This document shows, one piece after another, positions 12,759 through 23,363 of a DNA stretch of 64,000 nucleotides (position 1 is its first letter; each line of letters opens with the position of its first letter). The position numbers and the translations under genes are program-made. The stretch is from contig CM023534.1 of the NCBI GenBank assembly GCA_013350335.1, positions 21,657,302 through 21,721,301 of the forward strand, given 5' to 3'. Source of the stretch: Chimonanthus salicifolius (lineage: Eukaryota; Streptophyta; Magnoliopsida; Laurales; Calycanthaceae). Under the pieces are notes generated by a model. It saw nothing but the letters and a program-made list of their open reading frames with translations, was not told the DNA's origin and did no database searches.

Positions 12759-13373
12759 GTTGCCTGATCATGTCTGATTTGTACTAGCCAACCAAATCAG
12801 TGCTTTTTCCAGTTCAGTAAAATAGATAATCATGCATGGTTCTCAATCCAAATAACAATGTACCGTACACACTGCAATAAGACACTAAAGGAAATAAAAA
12901 AAAAAAATCATCAAAGTTTATCCCATCCATATGGGATTGACATTCATTATTGGATTTGCAACTGGAAATAATAAACAACCAGCCACCCAAATATCCAATT
13001 ATTCCTTACACTGCATTCCAAATAAAATGAAACTAGATTCACAGAGTAATATCCTGAACCCCAATTCCAAAAGTCAAAATATCACTCCAACACACACAAC
13101 AGAAAAAAAATTAGTTCCTTCATTTCTACACTATTCCTACATATAGGTGTAAAAATTAGGAATGCGCTAAAAGTAACAATTTTATTTTGTTCTAGTTAAA
13201 AAACATGAAGTGTTTCCTTGAAAGGTCCCACCATATCGGTAAACTTTGTAGATCACTTTATCATTGAAATTTAGGACCAAATGCCATTGCTAGCTATCCA
13301 ATCTAACGCACTAAAATCATCTGTCAACATGAAAACATTATCTTTCATTTCAATACCTTGGATTGAATGGCTA

Positions 13374-13397
13374 TTCTCTCTCTCTCTCTCTCTCTCT
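13374..13397. repeat. TC microsatellite
   Basis: An uninterrupted (TC)12 run in the first intron of the TOG gene. Confidence 0.9.
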
Positions 13398-14065
13398 GAT
13401 GGTGATGATACAGGAATCAAAAAGCCAGCATTGGAGTTGATGGGATCCATTGGTCCAGCAAATGTCATATGACGAGAAAAAAGTTCTCTCTTATTTAAAT
13501 AAAATAACATAATCTTCAAGAAAAGCACTTCTCAGTAATTAAAGCAAGACTTAATTTCACTACTAAGTAAAAGGGGCACATCCAGGTGTTTCCTCAATTC
13601 CCAATTTCAGCAGATCTGTGATTATCATACTAAAATTTGCCTAAAGAAGCTCATTACACAGTGCCACACCTCACTAAGATCTCATTCAAAACCAATAGAA
13701 GATGCATTTGGCACAAATTCCAGATCATAAATCCCAGTATAACAAACAATGCAACGCACAATTAAATACAGCAAGTGAAGAAAGATTCTCGGGCCACTCA
13801 AAGGATTAAAAAGAAAAGAAGCACTAAAAAACCAGAGATCTAACGTACGGAAGTTGCAACAATCGGGGAAAAAACAGACTCTAATAAAAAATACTGATGA
13901 TAAAATCGCAAGATCGGCCATTCAATGCATGAGCAGATCCGGATCTTGGATCGGATGCAACATTTCTGCATCGATTTCTACACATTGTTGAATGCATTTG
14001 AAGCTCTACAACACAAAGGGAAGGGCAAAATAATAAATACGAGTAAAACAGAGGGTTGAACTCAC

Positions 14066-14262
14066 CAGAAAGAGAGAGAAAGATTAAAATGGCAAATGGA
14101 GGAAGAAGAAATTTGGGGAGAACGACAGATGCTCGATGCTAAAAGGTCTGAGAATTTCCGCCGGATGCAGACAGGAAGAGAATTCTCGCCAGTGAACGCA
14201 GAGAGAGCGAGCGAGAGAGAGAGAGAGAGAGAGAGTAACCGGCGAACGAAGGAGGCCGCAGT
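14066..14262 (-). other. Non-coding first exon (5'UTR) of the TOG gene
   Basis: The exon ends at 14066 immediately before GTGAGT on the minus strand. It is markedly more GC-rich than its surroundings and carries a (GA)n/(CT)n tract at 14201-14235, typical of plant 5'UTRs. The transcription start is not known. A weak TATA-like CATAAAG lies at about 14266-14276 on the minus strand, so the upstream boundary is approximate. No ATG frame here joins the coding exons. Confidence 0.6.
14201..14235. repeat. GA/CT microsatellite in 5'UTR
   Basis: A GAGA-rich run, read as CT on the sense (minus) strand just downstream of the presumed transcription start. CT/GA tracts here are a common plant core-promoter and leader feature. 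Confidence 0.85.
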
Positions 14263-14280
14263 TATCTTTATGTAAGATCC

Positions 14281-17200
14281 TCGGGCGCGGAGGGAGTTAC
14301 AATCCTGGCCAAGAATTTCGATGATTCAAATGTCATTTATACTAATACGGGAGATGTTATAATTATGTAAATTAAAGTCTTTATATATTTTTGTGATTAA
14401 TTACAACTAATTTTAATGTGGTTAAAGTAAAAGTCGGAGCACAGTGAAAAAGTAATTTTTTAACTTAAATAATAAAAATACCTCCTATTTTTTTTTATCT
14501 TAATGCCTACTTAATTACATTTCTAATTTTCACTTTCTTCTCCTTCAACTATTCAAACGCCCATTTTAATTTTTCAATCTCTTTATTCTTTTTCTAAGAC
14601 TCAAAAAAGCATAACTTATTATTTTCTTTGAGACATCACATGTTTATCATAGGTTGCACTTGGGTAGATTGGACATCAGACTTCATAAATAGAAATAATT
14701 AAAAGAAAAAGAAAATCTTTCTATCTAATTTATAATTTTGTGAGATGAGGTATGAAGAATCAATGATTTAGAACAATCAAATTCTAATAATTTAAATTGC
14801 GTAGTTAGGATGATTAGATGAAATTCACATTTTGTTTGTTACTTTCTACATATTCTAATAAAAATATGTAACTCACCTATAAAATTTGATAAACAACCTT
14901 CTTAAAAAAGGATAGTTTCAAGTTTCATTCTAAATATCTGTTATTTATTAAATGAGAAATAGTCACTTCAATTGTAATTTTTTAATATACATTATTTTAT
15001 AAGATCAACTGATTCCACTGAATTATACGCATTTCAATCTACTGCATTATAGTTAATTTCTTCTAGAGAGAAATGGATAAAAATTGAAAAGAAATTATTA
15101 TCATTCAATATGTATAGCCATCTAATTTACATTTAAATCTATGTTACATGTCCATTTCATCTACTTAAATCAAATGAACAAAGTTATTTGAATGAGACTT
15201 ATTTTTATGATTGTTATATAGTTATAGCAGAGCACATGGGAATAAGACTTTAGTGGGTTAGACGATAGTGAGGATTATTTGGTGAAGATAGGAAATAAGA
15301 TAGTTGAACTTTATGATAGAATCTCAAGGAGGTTCCTAATTAGATATTAAAAACAAGATAAGAGTGGGGTTGATAAAATGTAGACAAGTTATAAGAGTCT
15401 TGTGCAGTAAAAGAGTTGCATTCCGCTTAAAATGATTATTTTATAAAACATGTTTTACCGCGCAACATGATAAATAATGAGGAAATGACAAATAAACAAA
15501 ATTAGGACAACAAGATGTCTATGTTACGATACGTGTGTAGTAACTTTAAAAGATAAAGTTAGAAACAAATACATTAGAGATAGTTTAAAGATAGCTTCGA
15601 TAGATGATTGATTGAGAGAAACTCATTTCAGATAGTTTGACTATATTAGTAAGAGACTAAGCACTACTCCAGTGTGCAGAGTTAATAAAGAGGAGGAGAG
15701 AAAATCCATATCACCATTTTATCAACGATTTTTATTGCCTGGCATTTATTTTACCCCATCATTTTTATAAGATTTTGATTTTGATTATTTAATTATCAAA
15801 ACTTTAATAAGTCAAATATTCTAATCCATTTAATTGAGACAATAATTTTAAGACTATAACAAGGTATTAGGTCATAGTATATAACCATAGTTTTATAGTA
15901 AAGTTAAGAGACAATTTACTTAAATAATACTCTTATTTTTTGTTCGTTGTTAAAGTAAAAAATTTATACTATCCACTTGTTGAGTATATCTCTCGTACTT
16001 TATAATCTCCTATTTTTTCATATATATTTTCACTAAGGTTGAAAATTTTAATTTCCAGATATGTACAGCTGTTGAATACACATTTGGATAAAATAGTTGA
16101 AAATATCTAGTAAAATTAATATTTGTTATTAATTAACTTAAAAAGCTTTGTTTATTTTAATAAAGCGGTGTACCGTTAAATTTTCACATTTCACTGCCAA
16201 ACTTTAGTTCAAAGATTCTAAATTTGTGCCAAGGATATCAAATGTGGGGGCCACTCTAGAGAGTTCAATCATAAGATGACGTTGCCTGAAAGCTCTTCGC
16301 CATCTACAATTTAGCCTTCTAACTTTTCCACCAGAGCGTCTCCATTAATGAAACTATTCAAACTTAGATAGAATGAAGTTGAGTTTTAATAAATTTAATT
16401 TAATTTATATTAAAATTTATTAAATCTAATCTAATTTGATTCAAATTGTTGAGTCGAATTATTCAACTCAATTCGACTTAAATTTTTGACCTTTAAGTGT
16501 TGTTTTATAACCTAGTATTTTTAGGTTAAATCACGTGACATCGAGTTGAATTGGATTAATTTTAAATTTTTAACCCAACGCATTTCAAATTTTATGCAGA
16601 TTTTATTTCTCCAATCCAATTCGACTCAACATATATAAAAATACATAATCCAAATTCACTGATTTTTCGAGTTCAAGTTTCAGCCGTCATAACTATGTAT
16701 CATGATTATGAATTTTGCCACAGTAGGGCCCATCAGATCAGCGGTTCTGATCAACGAAGAGAGGGCCCACCTGTTTGTAGGGAGGCAGCTTTCTATAGGA
16801 TGTAGGCCTCTTGACTCTAGAGCAAGAGGCAGACCATGGCCGGCAGGTGTGGACACTCCATGTGATTTGGATGTTACCTGAAATACCCCCTGTCCTGTGC
16901 TTGAAAATTTTCAGTTTGAATTTTGAAAAAACTTGCTTTATTTTCGATGGTGAGAGTTAATTAACGAGAAATTATGATTCGTTAATATCCTTTAATTATT
17001 TCTCAATCATAAAAATATCTATATTTTTTCAATTTCTTCCCTTTCTGCATTTCTCTTTTTTCAAACTTATTAAATGGTCCACTCCACCAGTTGATGTGGG
17101 TAGCCATTTTATAACGGACATTAGTTAGTAATTCATTAGAAACATTTAAAAGATTCATAAAGGGAATCGATAAATATAGTAAGTGATTTGGAGTTTATGT

Positions 17201-17393
17201 TTTTATTTATTTATCATCATTTACGGACTTAATGTTTATTATTATTAAAACACCGGTGTTTTTATTGATTCTTATTTTTAGTGGACTATGTTAAAATAAC
17301 GTCCTTCCTAATCATCTTAAATTAAGATTACAAAAATTATGTTTATGAAATGTAGCGATTCAATAGATCTTATTATATAAAATAACATATTAT
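14281..17393. other. Intergenic AT-rich DNA
   Basis: I find no gene here. A block at about 16,370-16,690 has repeated GAGTTGAATT/TCCAATTCGACTC words in opposite orientations, suggesting an old MITE. A GC-richer island at 16,720-16,880 has no open frame I recognise. Confidence 0.55.
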
Positions 17394-18834
17394 GAAATTG
17401 TAATATCATTGACTCAGATTAGCGACTAATCATATTATTAGTGACCATTGATCGTGTTTAATAGCCAGTTAATCTGAAAAGATTAACAAGTGGGCTTTGT
17501 TAGAGTCAAAGTTCGACTCGATTTAAGCTCGAAAACCTGTGGATCTGACTCGTTTAGTGCAGTGGCAAAGTTGAAATTATCTTAAGTTTTTCCACCTGAG
17601 ACCTTAAAAATCATCTGTATTTGGAAAATCCTTTAATTGTGGTATTTGATTTGTTAAAATTGCATACAATTATTTAATTTTAAATTCTGAGTGTAAAGAA
17701 TTTTATCGACTGAAATTCCAATTTTTAGAAATGTAATTTTTGAGTTGTGAAGGGTGTCAATGTTAGATTTTAAAGTTTAAGAGTGTCAAATGTCTCAAAA
17801 TTTGAGAATGCTTTTATTAGCTAAATTTTGTAACCTGACTGTAAATCAAAGTTTTTACAATGAAATTTGACATTTTTTTATTTTAAATTAAATCATTGAG
17901 TTTTAAATAACATTTTATCTCCAAATTTTTATGGTATTTATAATTTTTAATATTTAATGTATCTCATTAATTGACTTCATTTAGTGGGACTTTAAAAATA
18001 GCCAACTTAAAAGAGTATATCTTAAAAGTGTATTTTTAAGTTAAAAAAGTAATAAAATAATGTTTTGATCGGATAAACATACGTTCTTATCTAAATAATA
18101 GAATATATTATAAAAAAAAAATGTAATTAATGGATAGTCATCCATAAGCTACTAGCTATCCTCTTAGTAGCTATGCACGTGGGGTGCAAGGCAATCCCTT
18201 TGGGTTGGTTATTTAAAGACAATGGAGATGAAGAATGAAAAAGAAAAAAGAAAAACCAAAACATATTTACCTTTCCTTCTCTCCACCGTCCTTTTCCTAT
18301 TCTTTTGTTTTCTTCTCCTTCTTTTCTTGCCTTAGTCGTTCCAGCTGTGAGTTTAAAGGTTTTTTTTTTCCTTTTGGCTTAGGATTTTCAAAAGTGGTCA
18401 TTTTTCAATTGATTTTCATAAACAAGATATAGAAATTCATCTATTTCAAATTTTAAGAACTCTAGGATTGTTCTTTTTATAAAATAGTGTGATTTTAAGT
18501 TTCAAAATTGAATCTATAGAATTTAGACGAAAGTTATCTATTTCTTTTGATTTTTGAGTTTCACCTTTCAAAGTAGTTTTGATAATGTTCAAAATTAGGA
18601 TTTTACAACTTTAAGTTAAAGAAGGGAAAAGATCAACCCCTAACTAATTCTTGTGTGTTTATTTTCTGCAATGGGTGTTTACTTTACTGTACCTTCTAAG
18701 TCTATCTCAATACATGATCCTATCTAGGAAGACAATACGAGAATGACCTGAACATTTTTCTTCTAGTACTGTAACCTCCGGGTACAGTCTCAATACTTTC
18801 CAAGGCCCGGAAAAATATGAGACTGGACACTAAG

Positions 18835-19036
18835 TGTTAGAAAAGAGAAAATTATATAGTGTATAAAATCCCTATGCTATTACATGTATATATAGCCTCT
18901 AGCCGACTCTAGGGCTATCATAATTAGACTAAAAGCCTTGACTAATTATAAATCAAATACACCTCTTAATTAGAGGTAAACCCAAACTAGAATCCTAATT
19001 ACATTATAATTAGGATAATCTAAATATATTTCAACA
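18835..19036 (-). repeat. 3' LTR of the nested short-LTR element
   Basis: A 202-bp LTR, about 97.5% identical to the partner at 21323-21524. On the minus strand it starts TGTTGAAATATATTTAG and ends TTTTCTAACA, with a TATA-like CTATATATACATG in the middle. Confidence 0.9.
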
Positions 19037-19402
19037 CTCCCCCACAAGCTGAAGCGTGGATAAACGCGAAGCTTGAAATGTGAAGAAACAGCAGGTGAAT
19101 TTCAAACGTGGCACATCGACTGGCCATGGAGATTTGTTGAAGCAGCACACTGATTGGCTGCAAATATGTGTTTATGTGGCAGCGTTGATTGGTTGCAAAA
19201 ATGACAGGCAACGAACACCAACAGAGGCCTGAAATAGAGAAAGAGGCTCGGACGACGGCAGTAGCCGCAAGACAATTGTCCGACAAACAATGATCGCAAT
19301 ATGCGATAAATGCAGGCGACGAATGGCCTGAAAAATAAGGGGTTGAAGCCATTACATCGATCAATCAGATTGGAAAGGTCAGTGAACAATAGTTGTAGCT
19401 AT

Positions 19403-19569
19403 AAAGGCCAGCAAATGTGGGCTGAAGCCATGAAAGGCCAGCAAATGAGGGCTGAAGTCATAAAAGGCCAGCAAATAGGGCTGTAACCATGAAAGGCCAG
19501 CAAATGGGGCTGTAACCATAAAAGGCCAGCAAATGAGGCTGTAACCATGAAAGGCCAGCAAATGAAGGG
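19403..19569. repeat. Minisatellite, 29-30-bp unit, nearly six copies
   Basis: Units begin AAAGGCCAGCAAATG and continue GGGCTG(A/T)A(A/G)(C/T)CAT(G/A). Five full units and one partial unit lie in the interior of the nested short-LTR element. Unit length varies by one base, so the array does not keep one reading frame. Confidence 0.9.
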
Positions 19570-21231
19570 GACGAATGAGTCCTCTAGATAAAAGGAGTGG
19601 ATGAATTCCATAACAAATGGACATGTGTCCAAAACATGCCGTCTGATTTTCGAGAAACAACAAAACAAAGGATTCGACGGGTCACCCAAAACAGTACTCC
19701 AATGTGAGCACTAACAAATGTGGTCGAAAAAACAGCAGCAGCAAAAAAGCGGTGTGATAACTGCAAAGAGGAGGCTGAGCAATAGCCATCACAGATCTCA
19801 TATGTTCTCTCTCCCTTTCTTCTTGGCACAGATCTCACCGATTGTGGCGAGAAGAAATACATGAACACAGGTTTGAATCGTGATTGATGGACAAAGATGC
19901 AGTGAAGAGAACACCCAAAAGATCAATATCTGCAATAAGAAGATGCAAATCTGGGCTCCACTTGCACACCAAGTGCTAGCCAAGATCAAATTTATGCACT
20001 GAGAACATTAGTTCTTCTTGTGCACAGCAATAACATGAATGGGGCAACAAAAGTAGATAGAGGCGAAGCACTGATCTGTTGCAGATCTTGAACTGAAATA
20101 TCTGGCTACCCCTCTGATTTCTTTTGGTTGATTTTGTTTGCCAACATAAGTTGGACGGTGGCAAAGAAGACAAAGCAACACGGATCTGATTGTGCTACTG
20201 ATCTGACGCAGCAACAAGAGACTTGGCTTTTATTATGGGTAGCTTGGGTGACCCTCCATCTGAATATGAATTGTAGAGGATGTTGAAAGAAGCAGACTCC
20301 GACGGCGATGGCTTCATTGACTTTCACGGAAACATTGACAAAGTGCCAGACTGCTCTTCACATGGCCGTGACAGCCCAAAACATTGACAAAGTGCGTGTT
20401 TATTGACTGCAAAAAAAACTTGATTGATTGGGAGCATGGGCGGAAGGAGATGGGGCCTGGCGTGAAAACAACAAGGCAGCCACAATGGAGATAAGTTTCC
20501 TTTCTCGCTAAGTCTGAGAAGGCAAGGGCCAGATTTGCATTGGCAGGTGGTGGACGACAGAGAGACCAGATCTGCTACAGATCTGGTTGACTGGAGCAGA
20601 ACTCTGGTGACGCAACTGAAGACCGACTAGAGATAAACAGAGGATGCTCTTGGCACGCTGCAATGCTTGGAGAACGTCCGAACCACTGATGATGGGGTTG
20701 AGATATGAACTGCCGTGTGTATCTGGGTATGTTTGCAACCTGATCTGCGATTCCTCACTCAAAGCCACAAATCTTAAAGGGCAGCTGTGTGGATCTGTTG
20801 GCTGGATGACAACCTCAAAGGGCAGCCGGAAACGTGAGAGACGCCGGAGTGTGGAATGTGTAGATCTGTTTCCTCTCGAGCTTTGTACAGAGGAGATCTC
20901 GAAACACTTCTGGGAAAACCGGTGTTGTTTGATCTCCAAATAGCAGGCGAGATTTCAGCCGAGATCTGGGCAGAAAATCAAATCTGAGGAACAAGGAACG
21001 TGTAGATCTGGTTCTTTGTTCGACGGGGCAGAGGCTGCAGGAGGTGCAAGGCGATTGCAAGAGAGAAACTGATGATGAATCAGATCATTATGCCGGAGAA
21101 GGGACCCCAAATCAGTGTGTGCAGATCTCGGTAGCTAAAGAGGAAGAAGGTGACTGCAGTGGTGGCTGGGGAACACAAGGCGATGTGGGCTTGTGCATAG
21201 GCCGAGATCTGGATGCAAGTGCAGAACGGCC

Positions 21232-21267
21232 CTCCCTCTGCCAACAAGATTCGTTGGGCAGAGGGAG
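21232..21267 (-). other. Hairpin beside the primer-binding site
   Basis: CTCCCTCTGCC (21232-21242) pairs perfectly with GGCAGAGGGAG (21257-21267). Three further base pairs follow after a one-base bulge, and the loop is about seven bases. It starts 55 nt downstream of the start of the primer site in the sense (minus) direction. The same 11-bp stem occurs in the related fragment at 60204-60236. A role as packaging or dimerisation signal is inference. Confidence 0.7.
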
Positions 21268-21322
21268 AGAGAGGAACCCAAAAATCGACCCTCAAACTAG
21301 GATCATAACTGCTCTGATACCA

Positions 21323-21524
21323 TGTTAGAAAAGAGAAAATTATATAGTGTATAAAATCCCTATGCTATTACATGTATATATAGCCTCTAGCCGACCATAG
21401 GGCTTTCATAATTAGACTAAAAACCTTGACTAATTATAAATCAAATACACCTCTTAATTAGAGGTAAACCCAAACTAGAATCCTAATTACATTATAATTA
21501 AGATAATCTAAATATATTTCAACA
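21323..21524 (-). repeat. 5' LTR of the nested short-LTR element
   Basis: The partner of 18835-19036. It abuts the initiator-Met primer site on its downstream (lower-coordinate) side. Confidence 0.9.
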
Positions 21525-23363
21525 CTAAGTACTTTATATTTTCTCTTTATTGTGTGTTTTGGATGATTGACAGCTGACTATGCTGACATAAATAAATGAA
21601 GTAGTAAAAGTTAAGAGACTCACTCACATCACCATGTTTTTAGACGGAAAATTTATAAAGGGTTCTTTTGGATTATTTTGAGTGTTCTTGAATTTGAAAT
21701 GAGTATTTTAAATGTATTTAAGTTTTAAAGAAATATTTATGAGATTTTAATATTTTTACAGATCTGTGGTGAAAAACACAAGCTGGAGAAGGTGAGGAGA
21801 CTCAACTATGACTTATTTGCATATGTATAGTTGTTTTTGATGTCAAAGTAATCAAGTGTATAGGCTGTGTAAGCCATAGAAACTGAGAGGACATTGAACT
21901 CTCAACTCTAAGTGTTCTCTGTTGTCCCAGGTCTCGGCAGACTGAAACTTGGAAAAGTTTACAGAGTTGTATTTTGAAACCCTCTGTTGTCCAAGATCTC
22001 GAATCAAGATCCGAGGTCTTGGTAACATGAAATTGTGTTCTCCTAGGTTGATTATCCTAGAATTTTACCAATGGATGGTAAATGAACTTTCCCTGTGTAA
22101 CTCTAGTGAAAAAGTGAGATATATGGATTTACCCAAGTCCACATGGACAATAGTGTGAAATGACCAATGATGTTGTGATTTGTATAATAAACATGAATGT
22201 GTAAATCATGTTATGATGTGTGCATGTGATTCATGCATGGTTAATTTAAATTTGCATATGGGTCTTGTTATACTAACCAATTATGCAGGTGATGAGATTA
22301 TGGAAGTTCTGTGTCGTTGAACTAGAACTATTAGCCAGTGAATGGTAAGTATACTCGAGTATGAAACCCTGTGGAAAGGTACATGGAGTAAAGTGTAAGT
22401 AAATCATGTTTATGGTGAAATCCCCAACGTTTGGGGTATGATTTGTGTTTTCGATATATGCCTTCTCATGCATTGACAAGAGTATTCTCATGGACTGTTG
22501 GGTCACATTCATATGCATCGGCTGTATGTCGTCATTCAAATGCATTCATGTATAGCTCATAGTGTCGGACTGTAGGGTCGTTATGCTCTTGCAAGTAGCT
22601 GCATCTTGACCGTTTGGACTTGATGCTACTGGGGTTGAGTGAGATACCTCAGTGCGTAAGGTTATGAAAAACCTTGACACGTGTATATATGTATATATAT
22701 TTATATATGCATGCATGGAAGGATGGCATATTGCATGTGAAAAAAGTAGAATGTAAGTGTGAGTTTACATATACATGTGTGAGTTATATATGCATGTGTG
22801 AGTTATATATACATGTGTGAGTTGTATATGCTTGTGTGAGTATACATGTTTGTGTATGGAAAGAAAAGAACAAATGCCACATGTTATATTAATTGTTTAC
22901 CTGCATTGTATATTTTATTTTCTAGCACATATGATACCTACGATTATTGAGTTCTCTTCACTGGGCCAGAAGCTCACTTGTACCTCAATGCAGGGAGTGA
23001 TCTAGAAGCAGTGGAGGACTCCTCTGTGATGACCTAAACGGTGGAATCTCTGGATTCTAATAAGTTATTTTGGATTAGAATTCACTTAATTGCATAGTAT
23101 GTGAGTATTGTTTGGTTTGCCACTTGTGGCATTCAAACTTATGTGTATGTGTATAATTATGGTGTGTAGTGGTATATAAACATAAGTTGTGTTTATATTA
23201 TACTTAGAATAATCTCATGTGATAGTCTAGATTTCTAGAATAGATGTGGCTTCTTCATGGGCTTAGGCGAACTCGAGGCCCATAGACTTGTGGAGTTTGG
23301 ATGAAAGTAAAAAAAAAAAAAGTAGTTGCGTTCTAGGCCCACATCTTGGGTCGGGGAGTGACA

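Larger units (their letters stand above)
10243..14065 (-). other. First intron of the TOG gene, in the 5'UTR
   Basis: This 3.8-kb intron runs from a strong donor (CTG|GTGAGT) at 14065 to the acceptor TTTGCAG before 10242. It contains a 98-bp class tandem repeat with TA tracts (10588-10726), a SINE flanked by long direct repeats (12384-12758) and a TC run. Open frames in it have no homology I recognise. A long 5'UTR intron next to the promoter often affects expression level, but nothing here proves that. Confidence 0.7.
18835..21524 (-). mobile_element. Short-LTR non-autonomous retrotransposon nested in an LTR
   Basis: This complete 2690-bp element lies on the minus strand. Its two 202-bp LTRs (18835-19036, 21323-21524) differ at about five bases. 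It has TG...CA ends, a perfect CTAAG target duplication (18830-18834, 21525-21529), a primer site TGGTATCAGAGCAG (21322 down to 21309) touching the 5' LTR, and a TTGTGGGGGAG purine tract before the 3' LTR. The uninterrupted allele survives in the 3' LTR copy at about 28,331-28,347. The 2.3-kb interior encodes no gag or pol. It contains a hairpin next to the primer site, eleven AGATCT sites and a 29-30-bp minisatellite. It resembles TRIM/LARD elements and must be mobilised by another element's proteins. Confidence 0.9.
17399..23363 (+). repeat. 5' LTR of the Tekay/Del-like element (interrupted)
   Basis: After subtracting the 2690-bp insertion at 18835-21524 and its duplicated 5 bp, the LTR is about 3270 bp and aligns along its full length with the copy at 26902-30180. 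It has a TATA-like TTATTTAAAG near 18,211 shortly before an AAAGACAATGG segment, which suggests the element's own promoter. A repeat of about 19 bp (GTGTGAGTTATATATGCAT) recurs at 22,750-22,855. Confidence 0.85.

Noticed and set aside
20508..20939. 143-codon minus-strand open frame in the short-LTR element
   Set aside because: The composition follows the CT-rich strand, there is no domain I recognise, several overlapping frames are equally open, and the element lacks any other coding signal.
21949..22158. 69-codon frame nearly identical at 28,758-28,967
   Set aside because: Its conservation only reflects the two copies of the same LTR. It does not match any protein and does not show selection on coding.
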